Part shown: positions 20,347 through 24,683 of the stretch, in pieces
Numbering within the stretch: position 1 is the first letter of the stretch
Layout: each line of letters begins with the position of its first letter
From: a virus
Direction: 5' to 3' (one strand)
DNA: 24,683 nucleotides
Virus record (IMG/VR): IMGVR_UViG_3300042990_000020
Location: 1-24,683 of that record
Translations under genes and position numbers: made by a program
Notes under the pieces: model-generated
What the model saw: the letters and a program-made list of their open reading frames with translations, nothing else
What the model was told of the DNA's origin: nothing
Databases searched by the model: none

Positions 20347-20589
20347 ATGTTAATGGTCTATAACGGTGAAAAATTAGCAAAAGAATTAAGGACAAAGCGG
20401 CTTATTGAGATGGATATGACGCTTCGGGACGTAGCAAACGAATTGGGTATTGGGTATTCAACTATTTCCAGAATTGAAAATAAAAAGAAGCCCGACATTG
20501 AAACAATGGCAACCGTTTGTAATTGGATTAATCAGCCAATGAATGCTTTTTTCACTAAACCACAACCGATTAAAAAATCAAAAAAATAA
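20347..20589 (+). CDS. XRE-family HTH regulator, likely repressor (80 aa)
   Basis: ATG 20347; the frame is open upstream but the extra part is AT-rich leader. EKLAKELRTKRLIEMDMTLR then DVANELGIGYSTISRIENKK is the classic Cro/CI HTH (TLRDVANELGIGYSTISRIENKKKPDIETM), then a short C-terminal tail of basic residues. Leaderless promoter. It is the first rightward gene, facing the leftward HNH/XRE operon, which makes it the best candidate for the switch repressor or Cro of this phage. Confidence 0.85.
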   Translation: MLMVYNGEKLAKELRTKRLIEMDMTLRDVANELGIGYSTISRIENKKKPDIETMATVCNWINQPMNAFFTKPQPIKKSKK

Positions 20590-20601
20590 ATCTTCCCCCA
20601 A

Positions 20602-20775
20602 ATGCCAAAGACAAAAGACCCAATGACAATTCCAGAGATAGTAAAGGAATTTGAAAAGCACCAACTCCCCGCAAAAATAATGGGATTAAAGCAAATGCAG
20701 GAAATTGTAGCCGACGAAGTATTGCAGGCCGAACAGAACGTAGCTGACTATAAAAAAATTAACGGAAAACAATGA
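20602..20775 (+). CDS. Small helical hypothetical protein (57 aa)
   Basis: ATG 20602, encoding PKTKDPMTIPEIVKEFEKHQ then LPAKIMGLKQMQEIVADEVL and a short polar tail. Its TGA overlaps the lipoprotein gene start (ATGA at 20772-20775), supporting translation. Helical, with no recognised family. It follows the XRE gene by 12 nt and may be co-transcribed. Confidence 0.6.
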   Translation: MPKTKDPMTIPEIVKEFEKHQLPAKIMGLKQMQEIVADEVLQAEQNVADYKKINGKQ

Positions 20776-21005
20776 AACCCCTCTACATAATCATCTCCAT
20801 ATCCCTTTGCTTAATGGGGTGTAGTAAAGAAACAAAAGAGAAAGATATTAAATATCAGTACAAGGAGGGGGCTACTGTTATGGTAATGTATAAGTTCATG
20901 GGTGTTATCATTGGAAGAAAAGATGGAAAATATTTAGTAAGTTATGGGGCAGATTGCGGAATGAAAGAAGATTTACTTGATGAAAGGGTTTTGGTTGAAA
21001 GATAA
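20772..21005 (+). CDS. Small lipoprotein with SH3-like domain (77 aa)
   Basis: Signal peptide KPLYIIISISLCLMGC with lipobox LMGC at C17; cleaved lipoprotein. The mature part, KEGATVMVMYKFMGVIIGRK then DGKYLVSY and a short acidic end, has the KOW/SH3-like G..V.V...F.G.I pattern. A lipoprotein at the start of the late region could be a superinfection-exclusion or lysis factor, inferred from position only. Confidence 0.6.
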   Translation: MKPLYIIISISLCLMGCSKETKEKDIKYQYKEGATVMVMYKFMGVIIGRKDGKYLVSYGADCGMKEDLLDERVLVER

Positions 21006-21017
21006 TTAAAAACAAAA

Positions 21018-21359
21018 ATGAGTATAAATTATTCTCCTCTTGAAGATCGCGTTTTACTAAAAGCTGTTAAAAAGAACGAGATTGAAACAACAGCATCCGG
21101 CATAATCATTCCCGATACCGTTAAAAAGCAAGTGTGCGAAGCCGAAGTTGTTGCCGCTGGTGATGGTGTTTATGCAAAAGATACCGGGAGTTTGATACCA
21201 ACCTACGTCGTTCGTGGAAATATAGTATTGGTTGGTGCAAACGAAGGGAAGCCAAACGGACTTGAAATAGAAATAGAAACTGATACAGGAAAAGAGACGG
21301 TTTATATCCTTAGGGAAAGCGACATTCTAATGATTATCAAGAAAAAAGACAAAGAGTAA
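21018..21359 (+). CDS. Phage GroES-like co-chaperonin
   Basis: 113 aa. YSPLEDRVLLKAVKKNEIET, ASGIIIPDTVKKQVCEAEVV (GroES mobile loop and after) and VYILRESDILMIIKK at the end fit GroES throughout: L.DRVLvk, asGIiiPDt, aeVVAaGdGv, iLreSDIL. Phage GroES homologues replace the host co-chaperonin in folding the major capsid protein, as T4 gp31 does. It is in the rightward late region before the structural genes, where such a gene is expected. Slightly larger than host GroES because of an insertion after the mobile loop. Confidence 0.85.
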   Translation: MSINYSPLEDRVLLKAVKKNEIETTASGIIIPDTVKKQVCEAEVVAAGDGVYAKDTGSLIPTYVVRGNIVLVGANEGKPNGLEIEIETDTGKETVYILRESDILMIIKKKDKE

Positions 21360-21399
21360 TATATTTTTTTTACTTTCGTAGGTATAAAAATGCCTAAAC

Positions 21400-22248
21400 T
21401 TGACTTCAGCACCCATTTCCTGTGCCTTATTGACTATACCACAAACATTTCAAGACGAAATAATTACTCCGTCCGGCATCAAACTTTTTTATGATGGTAG
21501 TTTTAGAAAAGAATGGAGCGCAGCCGTGGTCGGAACGATTGCCAAGCTCCCGATAAATACCCATCCAAAAAACAAAAAAATATTAGAGCAGCTTCAGGAA
21601 GGCGACGAAATATGCTTCAGTTATCAAGTTGTATATGACCTATCTTATGGTTCAGATAGCGGAAGGTTCATGCAAGCTACCGAAAATAATGACTATTATA
21701 AAGAGTTCATAAACGGCAGGGGCGAAAAAGTAAGGGTTCAGGCAATGCCCAAGCGTTCCGGACTGAAAGGTATTATTTGGGCTGCGCTATACCTTGATAA
21801 AAGAGGTGAATTAATTGATGGAGTTCAGGGGGATGAATCAACTGTGGAAAAATGGCTCTCTCAGTTCCCATTCGGAAAGGCTGATGAGTTTACTTTTAAT
21901 AATTTTTTTGAGTACAACGGCAAGGATTATTGGAAATGCGAACTCGATGAAATATTTGCGATCAAAAAGAAGGGGCATTTGGTTGCAGTTGGCAATAGAA
22001 TTATTTGTAAGCCGGTAGATGAAGAAATCCAAGATCAATTTTTTATTGATGGAACAGGGTTTCCGCAAAAAGTAATCATAAGACGGAAAGATCGTGGTCG
22101 TGTTATTAGCGGGGGGAAAGAAAAAGGAATTAAAAAAGACGATGTGATTTCCTTTGACCCACGACACTGCGAGCGTTACGAATTTTTTGGAAAGCAATAC
22201 TTTCTTATAAAACAAAATATGGTTCTCGGTAAATTCAGTAAAAACTAA
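21400..22248 (+). CDS. Two-domain GroES-like protein, 5' end possibly frameshifted
   Basis: 282 aa in this frame (TTG 21400). The first half, CALLTIPQTFQDEIITPSGI then KLFYDGSF and a VVGTIAKLP segment, and the second half, GNRIICKPVDEE, RGRVISGGKEKGIKKDDVIS and YFLIKQNMVLGKF, both follow the GroES strand order (entry strand, mobile loop, GrV.a.G, GDev.f, final iLire-like strand). It looks like a fused double co-chaperonin. An ATG at 21390 begins MPKLDFSTHF in another frame and joins naturally to CALLTIPQTF by a +1 shift at TTC-C-TGT, so the true N-terminus may use that ATG. Fold call is by pattern only. Confidence 0.55.
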   Translation: MTSAPISCALLTIPQTFQDEIITPSGIKLFYDGSFRKEWSAAVVGTIAKLPINTHPKNKKILEQLQEGDEICFSYQVVYDLSYGSDSGRFMQATENNDYYKEFINGRGEKVRVQAMPKRSGLKGIIWAALYLDKRGELIDGVQGDESTVEKWLSQFPFGKADEFTFNNFFEYNGKDYWKCELDEIFAIKKKGHLVAVGNRIICKPVDEEIQDQFFIDGTGFPQKVIIRRKDRGRVISGGKEKGIKKDDVISFDPRHCERYEFFGKQYFLIKQNMVLGKFSKN

Positions 22249-22811
22249 TGGATAATTTAGAAAACGAAATATGGCGAGATGCTATAGGCTACGAAGGCCT
22301 GTACCTTATCAGTAGCGTAGGAAGGGTAAGGTCTTTGTATAAAGAGGTGGCTTACAGGAACCAGAAATCTCCAAGAATATTTCCTGAAAAAATCATTACC
22401 CCGATATTAAGTAGAAAGGGCTATGCGACTATAAATATGAGAAACAGGGCTGGTAGTCAAACCCCAGTAAAAATACACAGATTAGTTGCAATTGCCTTTA
22501 TTCCTAATCCAGATAATAAGCCTCAGGTAAACCATAAAAATGGCATCAAGACGGATAATCGGGTTGAAAATTTAGAATGGGCAACTAATCAAGAAAATGT
22601 AATCCATTCGTATAAAACCGGATTGCAAGTACCTTTAAAAGGTGGCGAACGCTGGCAGTCAAGATTGGTTTTAAATACGCAAACAGGAATATTTTACGAT
22701 TGTATCCAAGAGGCGGCGGATACAATTGGGCGTGGATTTGCTAATTATATATCATTATATAAAAAACTAACTGGGTATAGTAAAAACAATACGTCGTTTA
22801 TACTTGCGTAA
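22248..22811 (+). CDS. HNH homing endonuclease with NUMOD4 domain
   Basis: 187 aa. NUMOD4 at the start: EIWRDAIGYEGLYLISSVGR then VRSLYKE. The HNH motif follows: KIHRLVAIAFIPNPDNKPQV then NHKNGIKTDNRVENLEWATN with H95, N107 and H-N-EN-x-EW elements. A short DNA-binding region ends it (FYDCIQEAADTIGRGFANYI). Both ends use TAATG overlaps with neighbouring genes. Free-standing HNH genes of this kind invade phage late regions by homing; the adjacent genes look intact. Confidence 0.85.
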   Translation: MDNLENEIWRDAIGYEGLYLISSVGRVRSLYKEVAYRNQKSPRIFPEKIITPILSRKGYATINMRNRAGSQTPVKIHRLVAIAFIPNPDNKPQVNHKNGIKTDNRVENLEWATNQENVIHSYKTGLQVPLKGGERWQSRLVLNTQTGIFYDCIQEAADTIGRGFANYISLYKKLTGYSKNNTSFILA

Positions 22812-23449
22812 TGAGAAATCTAAATGATTTATATAATTTTTGTCTTTTTATAATAAGAAAAGAGAGAGGCTCGTTCATCTCTCCCGCTCAATTTACGGCC
22901 AATTTAGATAACGGTCAATTAGATGCTTTCAATGACTATTTTGATAAATATGGAGTTAATCAGGATGTTCACGACGCTCTTGACATTTTCAAAGTTTATC
23001 AACCATTTACTTCTGCCGCCGATGGAAGCGTAACATATCCATCAAACTATCTACATTTACTTGCGGGAGTTTTTACTGTAACTGGATCAACCGTGAATAA
23101 AGTAAGATTTGTTCAAACTGATGAATACCCGGATGTGATAACAAACCAGCTTCGACCAGTTAGTTTATCAAGGCCAATAGCGATAGATTCATCCAATGGA
23201 TTTAATCTTTACCCGCAGTCGCAACAAACCGGGGCATACTATTATATGCGAAGACCGGCAACTCCGGTGTATGGATTTTCACAAGTTGGCAGAGTTATTA
23301 CTTATAATCCAACAACAAGCACACAATTGGAGTGGCTAGATGTTTATTTAAACAATATCATTGCTAAAACGCTAAGATATTTTGGCATTTATATGAATGA
23401 AGACAAGGTGTATCAATTCGCCGAACAATATAATCAAGAAACAGGATAA
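22811..23449 (+). CDS. Connector/neck-type structural protein 1 (212 aa)
   Basis: Motifs include SFISPAQFTANLDNGQLDAF, VYQPFTSAADGSVTYPSNYL, VRFVQTDEYPDVITNQLRPV, SRPIAIDSSNGFNLYPQS and YYYMRRPATPVYGFS. This P-rich pattern with DEYPD and a (Y)xRRPxTP motif is one I associate with adaptor-type proteins in Bacteroidota phages, including crAss-like ones. It probably joins head and tail. The next gene follows 2 nt later. Family name uncertain; structural role likely from position. Confidence 0.55.
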   Translation: MRNLNDLYNFCLFIIRKERGSFISPAQFTANLDNGQLDAFNDYFDKYGVNQDVHDALDIFKVYQPFTSAADGSVTYPSNYLHLLAGVFTVTGSTVNKVRFVQTDEYPDVITNQLRPVSLSRPIAIDSSNGFNLYPQSQQTGAYYYMRRPATPVYGFSQVGRVITYNPTTSTQLEWLDVYLNNIIAKTLRYFGIYMNEDKVYQFAEQYNQETG

Positions 23450-23451
23450 GT

Positions 23452-24120
23452 ATGGCCGCAATAACAAAAAGGTTGCTTTCGGATCAGGTTCGCTTTTTTT
23501 TAAAAGGCGGCTATCCCGATGTGGCTATGGCAACACAAGATGAAGATGTTTATAAAAGAATTGAGCAGGTGTTAAACGCAATGTATAAAACGCAGCAATT
23601 CAGTCAAACGCTTCCTAGCGGAGAAACGATACCAGATAATCTTATACTGGCTACTTATGAAGATGTTGCCGTTACTTCCGTCTCTAATTATTCAAAAGCC
23701 ACATTGCCGGTGATGCCAATTTCTTTGCCGCGGAACATCGGAGTAAATGAGATACGCCCAATATTAAGTAAGCGTGGTGAGGATAGGATTTATGGAAGCC
23801 CAATGATTCCATTACAAGCGGGGCAAAATTATTTATTACAGGCCGATAGTTTGTTAAGCGATTTACTAGGCCAATTTGGGTACGAAATTAATGGCAGAAC
23901 AGCGATTTTTACTAAGGACATTACAACGCTAGGCGTATCAACAGTTCAAATGAAATTGGTTGTGTTTTCAATAGATCAGTACTCGGAAACGGACATTCTC
24001 CCTGTTCCAAGTGATGCGGAAGATGCTATAGTTAAGGAGGTGATTTCTTTCTTTGTGCCAGTCCAACCGCAACCCGGAATTGTGTCTAATTATCCAGAAC
24101 AAAAAATTAAAGCACAATGA
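23452..24120 (+). CDS. Connector-type structural protein 2 (222 aa)
   Basis: N-terminus MAAITKRLLSDQVRFFLKGG then YPDVAMATQDEDVYKRIEQV; middle ATLPVMPISLPRNIGVNEIR; end DAEDAIVKEVISFFVPVQPQ. Fits a virion assembly or tail-neck protein by position between the two neighbours and by its beta-rich Pro/Gly content. No catalytic motif. Its TGA overlaps the next gene's ATG, and the spacing with gene 1 is 2 nt, so all three are one late operon. Confidence 0.5.
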   Translation: MAAITKRLLSDQVRFFLKGGYPDVAMATQDEDVYKRIEQVLNAMYKTQQFSQTLPSGETIPDNLILATYEDVAVTSVSNYSKATLPVMPISLPRNIGVNEIRPILSKRGEDRIYGSPMIPLQAGQNYLLQADSLLSDLLGQFGYEINGRTAIFTKDITTLGVSTVQMKLVVFSIDQYSETDILPVPSDAEDAIVKEVISFFVPVQPQPGIVSNYPEQKIKAQ

Positions 24121-24683
24121 CATCTACATCTCTTGATAAAATTGTGAAGTCAATGTTGCTGAAGCGTCGCTACCCACTTCAATATTACATTGATTTCTTA
24201 GTATATAGTGCTTCTTGCCTCCGAGAATTAAGTTTTGACTTGCCAATAATGCCTATACGCTACGCCGTTTTGCCGGTTGATGCAACCAATGGCAATACAA
24301 TAGATTTACCGAATGATTATCAGGATTGGACTGGTGTTTTTGTAAGGCGAGATCAATATTTAATTCCATTAATTGAAGACAAAGGGCTGAACCTTGTTCC
24401 AAATTATGATTCAACATTTACTATTCAACCATATAGTCAGGGGGTAGCAACCGATACGGCACAACAAAATCAGATCAATCAATATACGGGGGCATTATCA
24501 GCCTATTGGTGGATGGTTAATTATGATAATTTCGGAGAGAACTTAGGGAGACAATTCGGAGGCATGGGAACTTATTCTGATACATTCAGGGAAGATCGGG
24601 CGCATAATAAAATTAAGATAAACGAAAACTTGCTTGAGCCAAGTATTTTGTTAGGGTATATAAGCGATGGGCAAGATGCCGAT
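24117..24683 (+). CDS. Connector-type structural protein 3, cut by window end
   Basis: ATG 24117, 189 codons to the window end, no stop. Motifs: SMLLKRRYPLQYYIDFLVYS, SCLRELSFDLPIM, TNGNTIDLPNDYQDWTGVFV, and repeated Asn/Tyr loops (ALSAYWWMVNYDNFGENLG). The K(R)RYPl.YYi.Fl.y...cLRELsFD entry and P.DY.DW segment are a pattern I recall from head-tail adaptor proteins of crAss-like and related Bacteroidota phages. Third of three late genes; C-terminal part is missing. Confidence 0.6.
   Translation, partial: MTSTSLDKIVKSMLLKRRYPLQYYIDFLVYSASCLRELSFDLPIMPIRYAVLPVDATNGNTIDLPNDYQDWTGVFVRRDQYLIPLIEDKGLNLVPNYDSTFTIQPYSQGVATDTAQQNQINQYTGALSAYWWMVNYDNFGENLGRQFGGMGTYSDTFREDRAHNKIKINENLLEPSILLGYISDGQDAD

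Noticed and set aside
1-24683. Search for CRISPR arrays and tRNA genes
   Set aside because: No regularly spaced repeat array or tRNA cloverleaf with a CCA-like end was seen by eye on either strand; a small tRNA could still be missed.

Overview
This window looks like part of a tailed-phage (Caudoviricetes) genome or prophage from a Bacteroidota host. The phage evidence is a replication and recombination block (primase-helicase, sliding clamp, SSB-like protein, YqaJ-type exonuclease, RusA-like resolvase), a phage GroES, a free-standing HNH endonuclease and head-tail connector-type structural genes. The host evidence is promoter sequence: several TAnnTTTG -7 boxes, two of them with TTTG exactly 21 bp upstream, which is the Bacteroidota pattern. 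The DNA is AT-rich, genes are tightly packed, and many stop and start codons overlap (ATGA, TAATG).

Layout. (1) 1-3640, minus strand: resolvase, recombination exonuclease and small genes. (2) 3640-5230: a gene-poor, locally GC-rich stretch with structured RNA-like elements, a short promoter-to-terminator transcription unit and a membrane-protein gene interrupted by an amber codon. (3) 5230-8130: accessory region of mixed strands, holding a zinc-finger protein, an Ig-like-domain protein, a Lys/Pro-rich protein, a TnpB element with covarying end hairpins, and a two-helix membrane peptide. (4) 8127-12480, minus: small accessory genes including an Acb2/Tad1-like candidate anti-defence protein, lipoprotein-like and secreted proteins, a family of neighbouring genes with the same start-region cassette, a C39-like cysteine protein and a LuxR-type HTH. 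(5) 12670-19175, minus: replication operon with clamp, SSB-like protein and primase-helicase. It is preceded by a canonical promoter, a 23-codon leader ORF and an intrinsic terminator. (6) 19393-20589: regulatory switch with divergent promoters, an HNH/NinG-like protein and XRE regulator on minus, and an XRE regulator on plus. (7) 20602-24683, plus: late region with lipoprotein, GroES, a GroES-like two-domain protein, a homing endonuclease and three connector-type structural genes, the last cut by the window end.

The two XRE regulators around 19.4-20.6 kb probably set the choice between leftward (early replication and accessory) and rightward (morphogenesis) transcription. All functions are inferred from sequence patterns read by eye; no database search was run.
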